Shown: positions 22,323-32,294, numbered from the stretch's first letter. The stretch is DNA of 47,758 bases from an uncultured Algibacter sp. (GCF_947487605.1 NZ_CANKXK010000011.1:1-47758); one strand, 5' to 3'. Numbers and translations are program-made. The notes: generated from the sequence alone by a model not told the origin.

Positions 22323-23679
22323 AAACCTGTTTGACGATTTCAACCAAGTTTCTGCAAAACAATGGAAACAAAAAATCCAGTTCGATTTAAAGGGAGCCGA
22401 TTATAATGAAACGCTAATTTGGCATATAAATGAAGATATAGCGGTAAAACCTTTTTACCATGCTGATGATTTTAGCAAATATCCAGAAGTAACTCACAAA
22501 GAGACTAAAGGTTGGAAAATATGCCAAAGTATTTTTGTGACTGATGCAAGAAAAGCAAATTCAAAAGCCATACATGCCATTAAACGTGGTGCTGAAAGTA
22601 TCAAGTTTATTATACCAGATGACACCCATTCTACACTTGATTTAATCCAAAATATCAATCTGAAGTTAACACCTATCTACTTAGAATTACAATTTCTTTC
22701 TGAAGTATTCGTAAAAAACATTGGCAAATCCATTAATAATGAAAAAATTCAAATTGAGATAGATATCATCGAAAACTTGGCTAAAACAGGTAATTGGTTC
22801 AAAAACATAAAAGATGACTTTCAAAAACTAGAGAGCGTTATAAAAGAAACAAATTCAATAACTATTAACACCTCAACTTACCAAAATGGAGGAGCAACTA
22901 TAGTACAGCAACTCGCCTATGCTTTGGCGCACGCTAATGAATATTTGAATTATTTTAAAACAAACAATCAAAAAATTCAAACTCTTAAAACAACATTTAA
23001 TGTTGCGGTAGGCACCAATTATTTTTTCGAAATCGCAAAACTTAGAGCATTAAGACAGTTATGGAATATTTTGTCTTCAGAATATAACATCAACTCTAAC
23101 TGTTATATTACTGTTACACCAACAAAACGCAATAAAACACTATACGACTATACCACCAATATACTACGAACTACTACCGAATGTATGAGTGCCATACTTG
23201 GTGGAGCAGATACTATTTACAACTTAGCTTATGATACCATTTACCATAAAGACAATGAATTTGGTGAGCGCATTGCTAGAAATCAGCTTTTAATACTTAA
23301 ACATGAAAGTTATTTTAACATAGTTAATAATGCATCAGATGGGTCTTATTACATTGAGAGTTTAACTAATCAACTAGCAGAGAAAGCCCTAAGCATTTTC
23401 AAAAATATAGAGGCAAATGGTGGTTTTTTACATCAGTTGAAAGCTGGTACAATTCAGCGTAAAATAAAAGAGAGCGCTTTAAAAGAACAGCAACAATTTG
23501 ATTCGGGTACTGAAGTCCTTTTAGGAACTAATAAGCATCCTAATGTAAATGATAAAATGAAAGATGAATTAGAACTTTACCCCTTTGTCAAATCAAAAAC
23601 AAGGAAAACGCTAATAGAACCAATTATAGAAAAACGATTAGCCGAAACATTAGAACAAGAACGATTAAAAAAAGAATAA
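22315..23679 (+). CDS. mutA: Methylmalonyl-CoA mutase small subunit
   Basis: A 454-residue protein of the mutase TIM-barrel family, shorter than the catalytic partner and without a C-terminal cobalamin domain, as expected for the beta (small) subunit. Recognisable stretches include FDDFNQVSAKQWKQKIQFDLKG-type N-terminal sequence, the IAKLRALRQLW helix, MSAILGGADTIYNLAYD and ASDGSYYIESLTNQLAEKA. It pairs with MutB in the interconversion of succinyl-CoA and methylmalonyl-CoA. It overlaps divIC by 8 nt. A lipoprotein gene sits between it and mutB. Confidence 0.92.
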   Translation: MSKNLFDDFNQVSAKQWKQKIQFDLKGADYNETLIWHINEDIAVKPFYHADDFSKYPEVTHKETKGWKICQSIFVTDARKANSKAIHAIKRGAESIKFIIPDDTHSTLDLIQNINLKLTPIYLELQFLSEVFVKNIGKSINNEKIQIEIDIIENLAKTGNWFKNIKDDFQKLESVIKETNSITINTSTYQNGGATIVQQLAYALAHANEYLNYFKTNNQKIQTLKTTFNVAVGTNYFFEIAKLRALRQLWNILSSEYNINSNCYITVTPTKRNKTLYDYTTNILRTTTECMSAILGGADTIYNLAYDTIYHKDNEFGERIARNQLLILKHESYFNIVNNASDGSYYIESLTNQLAEKALSIFKNIEANGGFLHQLKAGTIQRKIKESALKEQQQFDSGTEVLLGTNKHPNVNDKMKDELELYPFVKSKTRKTLIEPIIEKRLAETLEQERLKKE

Positions 23680-23700
23680 ACCTTAAATTATATTATTAAA

Positions 23701-24372
23701 ATGAAACCTCAATTATTAAAACTTTTTGTAGTTGCCTTAGTAATCAGTTTTACAAGCTGTAAAAAAGAAAAGACAACTTTATCTGAGTATATATATACCG
23801 ATAAAGGTGTTGTTTTAACTTGCGATAGTTTAGACTCAAAGCTGTATAACGAAGCTCTTTTTGCTTTTGAAAATGATATGATTAATTTTTACAGTAAAGG
23901 GAAACCTAATATTTCAAGAGCATATTCCCAGTTTGTTCGTCAAGCTGTAAGCGGACAAGTAAAATATCAAGATATGATTACACCCCATACAATAGAAGTT
24001 TTTAACGTTTTAAAAAAAGAAAATGATTTATGGGATGCCAACAACTCAAATAGTCATTTAAATTATAACAGCAAACTTTTCAATTGTATTGCCACTAATA
24101 TTCAAAACAAAGATTTAAATACTACTCTTAATGCATTGATTTCAACCAACAGCATGAGTCCTAAACTCTTTGGAACACCTTTAATTTCCAATTATAGTCA
24201 AGCTATTAGAGATAAATATTTATCGGCTTATATGGCTTTCGACTTATTTTACGCAAAACTTTTTGATGTTGATTTGTCTCAGGTTAACATGAATGAATCA
24301 GAAGAAAAAGTAGACTTTAATAACACACAGCAAGAAACAACACCAGATCCACATGCTGGACATAATCATTAA
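23701..24372 (+). CDS. Uncharacterised lipoprotein between mutA and mutB
   Basis: A 223-residue lipoprotein: signal peptide with lipobox VISFTSCKK (Cys about 20), a mostly helical mature region of about 150 residues, and an acidic C-terminal tail ending in a His-rich DPHAGHNH that could bind metal. I do not recognise a family. It starts 21 nt after mutA, and its TAA is followed directly by the mutB ATG, so it is surely co-expressed with the cytosolic mutase despite being exported. No catalytic motif is visible. Confidence 0.75.
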   Translation: MKPQLLKLFVVALVISFTSCKKEKTTLSEYIYTDKGVVLTCDSLDSKLYNEALFAFENDMINFYSKGKPNISRAYSQFVRQAVSGQVKYQDMITPHTIEVFNVLKKENDLWDANNSNSHLNYNSKLFNCIATNIQNKDLNTTLNALISTNSMSPKLFGTPLISNYSQAIRDKYLSAYMAFDLFYAKLFDVDLSQVNMNESEEKVDFNNTQQETTPDPHAGHNH

Positions 24373-26493
24373 ATGAGAAAAAATCTTCAACATATAACCC
24401 TTAATAATAAACCTGAAAGTATAAAAGATTCAGTACATGATTCTTTTTTAACTTCTGAAGGCATTGAAGTTAAATCCGTCTATTCTAAGAACGATATTGA
24501 AGATTTAGAACATTTAAACTTTGTCGCTGGAATTGCGCCGTATTTACGTGGCCCATATAGCACTATGTATGTTCGCAGACCATGGACTATTAGGCAATAT
24601 GCAGGTTTTAGTACAGCTGAAGAAAGCAATGCATTTTACAGACGCAATCTAGCTGCTGGACAAAAAGGCTTATCGGTTGCTTTTGATTTAGCAACACATC
24701 GCGGTTATGATAGTGACCACAAACGTGTTGTTGGTGATGTTGGAAAAGCTGGAGTTGCTATTGATTCTGTTGAAGATATGAAAATTCTTTTCGATCAAAT
24801 TCCATTAGATAAGATGTCGGTTTCCATGACTATGAACGGAGCCGTACTACCCATAATGGCATTTTTTATTGTGGCAGCAGAAGAACAAGGCGTTTCCATA
24901 GAACAACTTTCTGGTACTATTCAAAATGATATTTTAAAAGAATTTATGGTGCGTAATACTTATATCTATCCTCCTACGCCATCTATGAAAATCATTTCAG
25001 ATATTTTTGAATTTACTAGTAAAAATATGCCAAAGTTCAATAGCATTAGTATTTCTGGTTATCACATGCAAGAAGCCGGTGCGACTTGCGATATTGAACT
25101 AGCTTACACCCTAGCCGATGGATTAGAGTACCTTAGAACAGGCATTAAAGCTGGTATGGATATTGACACCTTTGCTCCAAGACTTTCATTCTTCTGGGCA
25201 ATAGGAATGAATCATTTTATGGAGATAGCAAAAATGCGTGCAGCTCGCATGCTTTGGGCTAAAATAGTTAAACAATTTAATCCGAAAAACGAAAAATCCT
25301 TGGCCTTAAGAACGCACTGCCAAACATCTGGTTGGAGTTTAACAGAGCAAGATCCTTTTAATAATATAGCTCGCACAACAATTGAGGCAGCTGCCGCAGC
25401 TTTTGGAGGAACACAAAGTTTGCATACAAACGCCCTAGACGAAGCAATTGCTCTACCAACCGATTTCTCTGCTAGAATAGCCAGAAATACACAAATATTT
25501 TTACAAGAAGAAACTAAAATAACCAAAACAGTTGATCCTTGGGCAGGCAGTTATTATGTTGAAAAACTAACTCATGATATTGCAAAAAAAGCATGGTCTC
25601 TAATAGAAGAAGTAGAAGAACTAGGCGGCATGACAAAAGCCATTGAAGCTGGAATTCCTAAAATACGCATCGAAGAAGCTGCAGCCAAAAAACAAGCGCG
25701 CATAGACTCAGGGCAAGATATTATTGTTGGTGTCAATAAATATCGCTTAGAAAAAGAAGATCCTATTACCACACTAGAAGTAGACAATAAAACTGTTAGA
25801 AATTCTCAAATAGAAAGACTAAACAATATTAAATCGGAAAGAGATTCTAATAAAGTAGAAACTGCCTTATTAAAATTAACAAAAGCAGCTAAAACAGGAG
25901 AAAAAAACTTATTATCTTTAGCTATTGAAGCAGCTCGTGAACGAGCAACATTAGGTGAAATAAGCGATGCCTTAGAAGCATCCTTTGGAAGACATAAAGC
26001 ACAAATAAAATCCTTTTCAGGTGTGTATAGCAAAGAAATAAAAGACGATAAATCGTTTAAAAAAGCGCAAGAACTAGCAGATATTTTTGCAGAACAAGAC
26101 GGTCGTAGACCTCGAATTATGATTGCAAAAATGGGACAAGATGGTCACGATCGTGGTGCAAAAGTTGTTGCAACAGGTTATGCTGATGTTGGCTTTGATG
26201 TCGATATTGGACCACTATTTCAAACACCACAAGAAGCCGCAAAGCAAGCTGTAGAAAACGATGTTCATATTTTAGGTGTTTCATCTCTTGCTGCTGGACA
26301 CAAAACGCTAGTACCTCAAGTTATTGAGGCTTTAAAATCTTATGGACGCGATGATATTATGGTTATTGTTGGTGGTGTTATACCCAAACAGGATTATCAA
26401 TATTTATTCGATGCTGGTGCAGTTGCCGTTTTTGGTCCTGGCACAAAAATTAGTGATGCAGCAATTAAAATACTTGAAATCTTGATTGATTAA
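24373..26493 (+). CDS. mutB: Methylmalonyl-CoA mutase large (catalytic) subunit
   Basis: A 706-residue adenosylcobalamin-dependent mutase. The N-terminal TIM barrel carries the substrate region [19 protein letters not shown] (about 68-86) and the block [16 protein letters not shown]. The C-terminal Rossmann-like B12 domain has the cobalamin-binding DGHDRGAKV with H592 as lower axial ligand, then [12 protein letters not shown] and [13 protein letters not shown]. The size agrees with the large subunit, and the YVRRP.. motif favours methylmalonyl- over isobutyryl-CoA mutase. No MeaB-type chaperone gene is adjacent. It is the last gene of the udk-divIC-mutA-lipoprotein-mutB operon. Confidence 0.96.
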   Translation: MRKNLQHITLNNKPESIKDSVHDSFLTSEGIEVKSVYSKNDIEDLEHLNFVAGIAPYLRGPYSTMYVRRPWTIRQYAGFSTAEESNAFYRRNLAAGQKGLSVAFDLATHRGYDSDHKRVVGDVGKAGVAIDSVEDMKILFDQIPLDKMSVSMTMNGAVLPIMAFFIVAAEEQGVSIEQLSGTIQNDILKEFMVRNTYIYPPTPSMKIISDIFEFTSKNMPKFNSISISGYHMQEAGATCDIELAYTLADGLEYLRTGIKAGMDIDTFAPRLSFFWAIGMNHFMEIAKMRAARMLWAKIVKQFNPKNEKSLALRTHCQTSGWSLTEQDPFNNIARTTIEAAAAAFGGTQSLHTNALDEAIALPTDFSARIARNTQIFLQEETKITKTVDPWAGSYYVEKLTHDIAKKAWSLIEEVEELGGMTKAIEAGIPKIRIEEAAAKKQARIDSGQDIIVGVNKYRLEKEDPITTLEVDNKTVRNSQIERLNNIKSERDSNKVETALLKLTKAAKTGEKNLLSLAIEAARERATLGEISDALEASFGRHKAQIKSFSGVYSKEIKDDKSFKKAQELADIFAEQDGRRPRIMIAKMGQDGHDRGAKVVATGYADVGFDVDIGPLFQTPQEAAKQAVENDVHILGVSSLAAGHKTLVPQVIEALKSYGRDDIMVIVGGVIPKQDYQYLFDAGAVAVFGPGTKISDAAIKILEILID

Positions 26494-26606
26494 GCTTAAA
26501 AATATCAATATCGTAATTGATTTTCTAATTATCCGTTTGTTAACAAGTTCCATTTTTATTCCTCGTAAATAATCGTATTTTTACCGCTTATTAAACCAAA
26601 TCATTA

Positions 26607-27371
26607 ATGGGTAAAATCATTGCAATTGCTAACCAAAAAGGCGGTGTTGGTAAAACAACAACGTCAATTAACTTAGCCGCTTCACTTGGTGTTTTAGAAA
26701 AGAAAGTGCTTCTAATAGATGCAGATCCACAAGCAAATGCTACATCTGGCATTGGTATTGATGTAGAGACTGTAGAAATTGGAACCTATCAACTTCTTGA
26801 ACATTCCAATTCTGCAAAAGAAGCTATAGTAAAAACCGAAACACCTAATTTAGATGCTATACCAGCACATATAGATCTGGTTGCTATTGAAATAGAACTC
26901 GTTGACAAAGACAATCGCGAGTACATGCTTAAAAAAGCTTTAGAAGAGGTTAAAGATGCATACGATTTTATTTTAATTGATTGCGCACCTTCTTTGGGAC
27001 TTCTAACACTTAATGCATTGACTGCGGCTGATGCTGTAATAATCCCAATTCAATGCGAATATTTCGCGCTTGAAGGCTTAGGCAAATTGTTAAATACCAT
27101 TAAAAGTGTTCAAAAAATACATAACCCAGAATTAGATATAGAAGGCTTATTACTTACCATGTATGATTCTAGACTAAGACTTTCTAATCAAGTAGTTGAA
27201 GAGGTTCAAAAACACTTCAATAACATGGTGTTTCAAACAATTATACAACGTAATGTGCGTTTAGGTGAGGCACCTAGTTATGGTGAGAGTATAATTAATT
27301 ATGATGCAAGTAGCAAAGGAGCTACTAATTACTTAAGTTTGGCTAAAGAAATTATCAACAAAAACGGTTAG
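26607..27371 (+). CDS. parA: ParA/Soj chromosome-partitioning ATPase
   Basis: A 254-residue deviant-Walker ATPase (KGGVGKTTTS, about 11-20) of chromosomal Soj type, without the N-terminal extension of plasmid ParA proteins. Other blocks are LLIDADPQANATSG, FILIDCAPSLGLLTLNAL and PIQCEYFALEGLGKL. It works with ParB on parS sites to segregate chromosome origins. It starts a run with parB one base after its stop, then DUF5683 and dapB. A promoter-like TATTTTTA is seen about 35 nt upstream, one base off the -7 consensus. Confidence 0.95.
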   Translation: MGKIIAIANQKGGVGKTTTSINLAASLGVLEKKVLLIDADPQANATSGIGIDVETVEIGTYQLLEHSNSAKEAIVKTETPNLDAIPAHIDLVAIEIELVDKDNREYMLKKALEEVKDAYDFILIDCAPSLGLLTLNALTAADAVIIPIQCEYFALEGLGKLLNTIKSVQKIHNPELDIEGLLLTMYDSRLRLSNQVVEEVQKHFNNMVFQTIIQRNVRLGEAPSYGESIINYDASSKGATNYLSLAKEIINKNG

Positions 27372-27372
27372 T

Positions 27373-28284
27373 ATGGCTAAGGCAACTAAAAAACAGGCTT
27401 TAGGTAGAGGTTTATCGGCTCTTTTAAAAGATCCAAGTAACGATATTCAGTCTGTTCAAGACAAGAATGCAGATAAAGTTATTGGAAATATTGTTGAATT
27501 AGATATCGATTTTATTGAAGTAAACCCTTTTCAACCTAGAACCAATTTTAGTGAAGAATCTTTGCGTGAATTAGCTTCTTCTATAAAAGAGCTTGGTATT
27601 ATTCAACCTATTACGGTAAGAAAATTAGATTTCAATAAATATCAATTAGTTTCTGGAGAGCGTCGTTTTAGAGCCTCAAAATTAATTGGTCTAGAAACCA
27701 TTCCTGCCTATATTAGAATTGCCAACGATCAAGAATCGTTAGAAATGGCTTTAGTTGAAAATATTCAACGCCAAGATTTAGATCCTATCGAAATTGCTTT
27801 ATCTTACCAACGTTTAATTGATGAAATAAACTTAACACAAGAACAAATGAGTGAACGTGTTGGTAAAAAACGTTCTACTATTGCTAACTATTTACGTTTG
27901 TTAAAACTAGACCCTATTATTCAAACGGGAATGCGCGATGGTTTTATTTCTATGGGACATGGACGTGCTTTAATTGGTATTGAAGACCAAACGTTTCAAT
28001 TAGATATTTACGAAAAAATACTTTCTAATAAATTATCTGTAAGAGAAACCGAAGTGTTAGTTCGCAATTTCAACAATAATGTAGATATAAAACCAACTAC
28101 TCAAAAAGAAACAGAAAAAGATGTTCCTAAATATATTAAAAAAGGGATAACAGCATTTTCAGAATACTTTGGTCACAAAATTGACGTTAAAGTTTCTAAT
28201 AATGGTAAAGGAAAAATAACAATTCCATTCCATTCTGAAGAAGATTTTAATCGCATTAAAAAATTAGTTCAAGGTGCGAAATAA
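27373..28284 (+). CDS. parB: ParB/Spo0J chromosome-partitioning protein
   Basis: A 303-residue ParB. The N-terminal GLSALLKD segment is the ParA-stimulating region. The CTPase/ParB-N domain (about 40-130) has NPFQPRTNF, SGERRFRAS and ALVENIQRQDL. The parS-binding helix-turn-helix (about 150-200) contains MSERVGKKRSTIANYLRLL, and the C-terminal dimerisation domain follows. It overlaps the DUF5683 gene start by 11 nt. No full palindromic parS was found in the window. Confidence 0.95.
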   Translation: MAKATKKQALGRGLSALLKDPSNDIQSVQDKNADKVIGNIVELDIDFIEVNPFQPRTNFSEESLRELASSIKELGIIQPITVRKLDFNKYQLVSGERRFRASKLIGLETIPAYIRIANDQESLEMALVENIQRQDLDPIEIALSYQRLIDEINLTQEQMSERVGKKRSTIANYLRLLKLDPIIQTGMRDGFISMGHGRALIGIEDQTFQLDIYEKILSNKLSVRETEVLVRNFNNNVDIKPTTQKETEKDVPKYIKKGITAFSEYFGHKIDVKVSNNGKGKITIPFHSEEDFNRIKKLVQGAK

Positions 28285-28891
28285 ATTAGTTACTACCAGT
28301 ATATTTTCTTTTCTGTTTTGCATTTCCATATTTGCCCAAGACAAGAAAAAAAATGATAATGAAAAACTTCCTGAAGCTATAGAAATTGAAGAAGTTACAG
28401 AAATTAGAGAACCCATAAACCCATTATCTCCAGCAAAAGCTGCGTTTTACTCTGCCGTATTGCCTGGTCTAGGGCAGGCATACAATAAAAAATATTGGAA
28501 AATTCCAATTGTTTATGTCGCTATTGGAACAGGTGTATATTTCTATTTGAATAATAATAAAGAATATAACCGCTATAGAGATGCTTATAAAAGTAGATTA
28601 GCTGGCTTTACTAACGATGAGTTTTATTTAGACGCCCAAGGAAATCAACTTAGTTCGCCTCGAGTTTCTGATGATGGATTATTAAGAGCGCAAAAGCTAT
28701 TTAGAAGAAATAAAGAGTTATCGCTTTTGGTTACAATTGGTATTTATGCTTTAAATATTATTGATGCAAACGTAGATGCGCATTTATTACAATATAATGT
28801 AGATGAAAACCTATCTTTGGCCCCTCATTATAAATTAAACGAGATTGACGCAACTGGCAATCTCGGATTAACACTAAATTTTAAATTTTAA
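28274..28891 (+). CDS. DUF5683 family membrane/periplasmic protein (GTG start)
   Basis: A 205-residue protein starting at GTG 28274 inside the end of parB, which gives a good signal peptide (RNKLVTTSIFSFLFCISIFAQ). The mature part has PLSPAKAAFYSAVLPGLGQAYNKKYWKIP, a conserved DUF5683-type block seen in two pieces here, a hydrophobic helix (IVYVAIGTGVYFYL) and another near 150-165. It is always a neighbour of parB and dapB in genomes I recall. Its TAA is immediately followed by the dapB ATG. Function is unknown. Confidence 0.83.
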   Translation: MRNKLVTTSIFSFLFCISIFAQDKKKNDNEKLPEAIEIEEVTEIREPINPLSPAKAAFYSAVLPGLGQAYNKKYWKIPIVYVAIGTGVYFYLNNNKEYNRYRDAYKSRLAGFTNDEFYLDAQGNQLSSPRVSDDGLLRAQKLFRRNKELSLLVTIGIYALNIIDANVDAHLLQYNVDENLSLAPHYKLNEIDATGNLGLTLNFKF

Positions 28892-29596
28892 ATGAATATT
28901 GCTTTATTAGGATACGGAAAAATGGGTCAGACTATTGAAAAAATAGCAATTAGTCGTGGTCATAATATTGTACTTAAAATAGATAAAGATGATAAGGAGT
29001 ATGATATTACTCAAGCAGATGTTGCCATAGATTTTAGCATCCCAAATGTTGCTTTTAATAATATAACAAACTGTATTAATAATAATGTACCTGTAATTTC
29101 TGGCACAACAGGATGGCTAGATAATTACGAAAAGGCCGTTGCTTTATGTAAAGAAAAAAATGGTGCTTTTATATACGCTTCCAATTATAGTCTTGGAGTC
29201 AATATTTTCTTTGAGCTAAATAAAACATTAGCAAAAATGATGTCCACGCTAAAGCAATACGATGTAAGTATGGAAGAAATTCATCATACTCAAAAGTTAG
29301 ATGCTCCAAGTGGTACTGCAATTTCATTGGCTAATGATATTATTTCTCAAAGTGAAAAATATGGAGCTTGGGAATTGGATGGTGACACGAATTCCAAAAT
29401 CCCAATAATTGCAAAACGTATTGAAGACGTTCCTGGAACGCATACCATAAATTACAAAAGCGAAGTAGATAGCATAACAATTGAACATATTGCCCATAAC
29501 AGACAAGGGTTTGCTCTTGGTGCTGTAATTGCTTCAGAATGGATTGTTGGTAAAAATGGTGTTTTCACTATGAAAGATGTGTTAAATATAGGTTAA
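28892..29596 (+). CDS. dapB: 4-hydroxy-tetrahydrodipicolinate reductase
   Basis: A 234-residue NAD(P)H-dependent reductase of the lysine/diaminopimelate pathway. It has a Rossmann motif LGYGKMGQTIEKIA at the N-terminus, SGTTGW (about 71-76), and the catalytic His-His-Lys block EIHHTQKLDAPSGTA (about 131-145). The C-terminal part contains the IEHIAHNRQGFALGA strand. It is slightly shorter than the E. coli enzyme, as usual in Bacteroidota. It directly abuts DUF5683. Confidence 0.95.
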   Translation: MNIALLGYGKMGQTIEKIAISRGHNIVLKIDKDDKEYDITQADVAIDFSIPNVAFNNITNCINNNVPVISGTTGWLDNYEKAVALCKEKNGAFIYASNYSLGVNIFFELNKTLAKMMSTLKQYDVSMEEIHHTQKLDAPSGTAISLANDIISQSEKYGAWELDGDTNSKIPIIAKRIEDVPGTHTINYKSEVDSITIEHIAHNRQGFALGAVIASEWIVGKNGVFTMKDVLNIG

Positions 29597-29663
29597 TACC
29601 TAATTAACATGTAACATAAGTCTAAACTCCTACTACTAACCAAAATATTTTAAATTTTAAGTT

Positions 29664-31241
29664 ATGACATTAACACAATGGTTTATATTCATTTTAATAA
29701 TCCAATTAATTCATGGATTAGGGACTTGGAAATTATATATTAAAGCTGGTAGACAAGCTTGGGAAGCCTTTATTCCTATTTACAATGGTGTAGTATTAAT
29801 GAAGATAATTAACCGTCCTTGGTGGTGGGTAATCTTATTATTTTTACCTATTGTTAACCTTATTATGTTTATAGTAGTTTGGGTTGAAACCGCTAGAAGT
29901 TTTGGAAAAAACACCTATGTAGATACTTTTTTAGCAGTTGCCACATTAGGTTTTTATAATTACTATTTAAACTATGTTGCCGATGTAGAATACATAGAGA
30001 ATAGAAATATACATCCAAAATCTGGCTCTGGTGAATGGACAAGTTCTATTTTATTTGCTATTGTAGCTGCAACCATAGTACATACTTACTTTATTCAGCC
30101 TTTTACTATTCCTTCATCATCGTTAGAAAAATCACTATTAGTCGGTGATTTCTTATTTGTGAGCAAATTTCATTATGGCGCTAGAATTCCAATGACGACT
30201 GTTGGAGCACCTATGGTTCATGATACTATTCCTGTATTAAAATCAAAGTCCTATTTATTTGATGACCATATTGGTAGTAACTCATGGAAAAACAAATTAC
30301 AACTACCCTATTTACGTATTCCTGGGTTTGAAAAAATAGATAGAAACGAAATAGTCGTTTTCAATCAACCAGCAGACACCTTGTTGGACATGAATGATTT
30401 TCATCCAGATAGAAACTACTACAAACCCATTGACAAAAAAACTAATTTAGTGAAGCGTTGCGTTGCTGTAGCGGGAGATTCGTTAGAAGTTCGCGATGGT
30501 TTTGTTTATATAAATAATAAAAAAAATGAGCTGCCAGATAGAGCACATTTACAGTTTAGTTACCTCGTACAACCAAAAACAAACCAGTTTAATCCAAAAC
30601 AAATAAAAGACCGTTACGATATAACAGATGGCTTTGGTATTATGCCAAACTCCAATAATACATATTATTTCTCTGCTATTTCAGATGAGGCTTTGGCTAA
30701 ATTTAAAAACCATCCTAATGTTGCTAGCATAACACCAAATAAAAAAGAAAAAGGTGTTCGAGATCCCAATATATTTCCACATGATCCAAATTATAATTGG
30801 AATGTCGATTTCTTCGGCCCACTTTACATTCCAGAAGAAGGAAAAACAATTGCTATTAACTTAGACGTTTTACCACTATATAAACGTGTTATCACAGAAT
30901 ATGAAGGCAACTCATTACAAGTTAAAGGAAATCAAATATTGATTAATGGTGAAGTTGCTAACACTTATACATTTAAACAAAATTACTATTGGATGATGGG
31001 AGATAATCGTCATAATTCAATTGATGCCAGAGCATGGGGTTTTGTTCCTTTTGACCATGTTGTAGGCAAACCTGTATTTATTTGGATGAGTTGGGATGGC
31101 CTTAAAAATCCGCGTTGGGACCGTTTTTTTACGACTGTTAGTGGTAGTGGTAAGGCAACGTCATACTTTATTCCATTTTTGGTATTACTCTTTGGATGGA
31201 TTGGTTATAATAAATGGAGGAAACGCAAGAAAAATAGTTGA
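29664..31241 (+). CDS. lepB: Signal peptidase I (S26 family, extended form)
   Basis: A 525-residue membrane protease, longer than the typical 200-320 residues. The N-terminal 120 residues hold two to three membrane helices and a WET-type region. The S26 domain follows: the catalytic serine lies in FTIPSSSLEKSLLVGD (about 148-163; the usual SMxPT box is SSLEKS), the catalytic lysine is in LVKRCVAVAGDSLEV, and the conserved box GDNRHNSIDARAWGFVP is near 450-470. A roughly 120-residue insertion lies between the last two, and a further membrane helix ends the protein. It removes signal peptides from exported proteins. A palindromic repeat begins right after its stop codon. Confidence 0.92.
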   Translation: MTLTQWFIFILIIQLIHGLGTWKLYIKAGRQAWEAFIPIYNGVVLMKIINRPWWWVILLFLPIVNLIMFIVVWVETARSFGKNTYVDTFLAVATLGFYNYYLNYVADVEYIENRNIHPKSGSGEWTSSILFAIVAATIVHTYFIQPFTIPSSSLEKSLLVGDFLFVSKFHYGARIPMTTVGAPMVHDTIPVLKSKSYLFDDHIGSNSWKNKLQLPYLRIPGFEKIDRNEIVVFNQPADTLLDMNDFHPDRNYYKPIDKKTNLVKRCVAVAGDSLEVRDGFVYINNKKNELPDRAHLQFSYLVQPKTNQFNPKQIKDRYDITDGFGIMPNSNNTYYFSAISDEALAKFKNHPNVASITPNKKEKGVRDPNIFPHDPNYNWNVDFFGPLYIPEEGKTIAINLDVLPLYKRVITEYEGNSLQVKGNQILINGEVANTYTFKQNYYWMMGDNRHNSIDARAWGFVPFDHVVGKPVFIWMSWDGLKNPRWDRFFTTVSGSGKATSYFIPFLVLLFGWIGYNKWRKRKKNS

Positions 31242-31250
31242 TAAAGATTT

Positions 31251-31327
31251 GTCATTCCTGCGAAGGCAGGAATCTTATAAATTGAAACTTAATTATAAAA
31301 GTGGGTTCCTGCCTTCGCAGGAATGAC
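31251..31327. repeat. Palindromic repeat element between lepB and wbqC
   Basis: 22-bp arms at 31251-31272 and 31306-31327 are perfect inverted copies (outer end GTCATTCCTGCG) around a 33-nt AT-rich centre. A further GTTGAT/ATCAAC pair flanks them at 31237-31242 and 31328-31333. It fills nearly all of the intergenic space and could act as a hairpin in the mRNA. It resembles REP/MITE-like elements. Confidence 0.85.
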
Positions 31328-31335
31328 ATCAACAA

Positions 31336-31953
31336 ATGAACATTTTATTACATCCAACTTACTTTCCTAACATCGCTCACTTTGTAGCCATAGCAAAGGC
31401 AAAGGAAGTTGTGTTTGAAATGCATGACAACTTTCTTAAACAAACCTACAGAAACCGCTGCTATATTTATGGTGCTAATGGAAAATTAGCTTTAAACATT
31501 CCTGTTATTCACACCCAAAAAAACAGACAGAAATACCGTGATGTAAAAGTTTTTAATGCCGAAAAATGGCAAAGCAACCATTGGAAATCATTACTGTCAG
31601 CATATAGAACATCACCATTTTTCGAATACTACGAAGATGACTTAAAACCTTTATTTACAGAAAAAGTAGATTTTATTTTAGATTTCAATTTAAGATGCTT
31701 TGAAATTATTTGTGAGTGTTTACAATTAGAATTAAAAACATATCATACAAAAGTCTACGAAAATACTTTAGAAGGTGTTAACGATTTTAGGCACCTTGTA
31801 AATGCCAAAAAAGAAACTATACATAGTTTTAAACCTTACACGCAGGTGTTTGAAAGTAAACATGGCTTTATATCAAATTTGAACATTCTAGATTTACTTT
31901 TCAATGAAGGCCCCAATGCCTTAAATTATTTAGAATCTCAAACTTTAAAATAA
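31336..31953 (+). CDS. WbqC-like family protein
   Basis: A 205-residue soluble protein of the WbqC family. The N-terminal LLHPTYFPNIAHF resembles the family's P-x-Y-x-P motif, and other blocks are NRCYIYGANGKLALNIPV and NWKSLLSAYRTSPFFEYYEDDL-like sequence (here HWKSLLSAYRTSPFFEYYED). Some family members occur in O-antigen clusters, but the reaction is not established, and in flavobacteria the gene follows lepB. It is co-directional with the DUF6122 gene 5 nt downstream. Confidence 0.85.
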   Translation: MNILLHPTYFPNIAHFVAIAKAKEVVFEMHDNFLKQTYRNRCYIYGANGKLALNIPVIHTQKNRQKYRDVKVFNAEKWQSNHWKSLLSAYRTSPFFEYYEDDLKPLFTEKVDFILDFNLRCFEIICECLQLELKTYHTKVYENTLEGVNDFRHLVNAKKETIHSFKPYTQVFESKHGFISNLNILDLLFNEGPNALNYLESQTLK

Positions 31954-31958
31954 TTCTA

Positions 31959-32267
31959 ATGCTACAATCTATTGCTCATTATGGATGTCATTTCCTTATC
32001 CCTTTAGTTGTTGCCTTAATTTGGTATAGAGATACATGGAAAATGGCTTTTATAATAATGCTTGCTACTTTTCTAATAGATTTAGACCATCTTCTTGCAA
32101 GTCCAATTTTCGACCCAACTAGATGTAGCATTGGCTACCACCCGCTTCACTCCTTTTTTGCAATTACTTTTTATTTGTTTCTATTAATTCCTAAGAAATC
32201 AAGATTGGTTGCCTTAGGTTTGGTAATTCACATTACATCTGATCTAGTGGATTGTTCGCTTATGTGA
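31959..32267 (+). CDS. DUF6122-like small membrane protein
   Basis: A 102-residue protein with about three hydrophobic helices (3-22, 27-45, 63-80) and His/Asp motifs YGCHFLIP, DLDHLLASPIFDP and HPLHSFFAI, spaced like metal-dependent membrane hydrolases of the YdjM type. The pattern DxDH...HxxH hints at a metal site, but no activity is known to me. It is the last gene of the parA-to-DUF6122 block. Confidence 0.75.
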   Translation: MLQSIAHYGCHFLIPLVVALIWYRDTWKMAFIIMLATFLIDLDHLLASPIFDPTRCSIGYHPLHSFFAITFYLFLLIPKKSRLVALGLVIHITSDLVDCSLM

Positions 32268-32294
32268 TTTTTCTTTTAAATTCTCAATGAAAAA

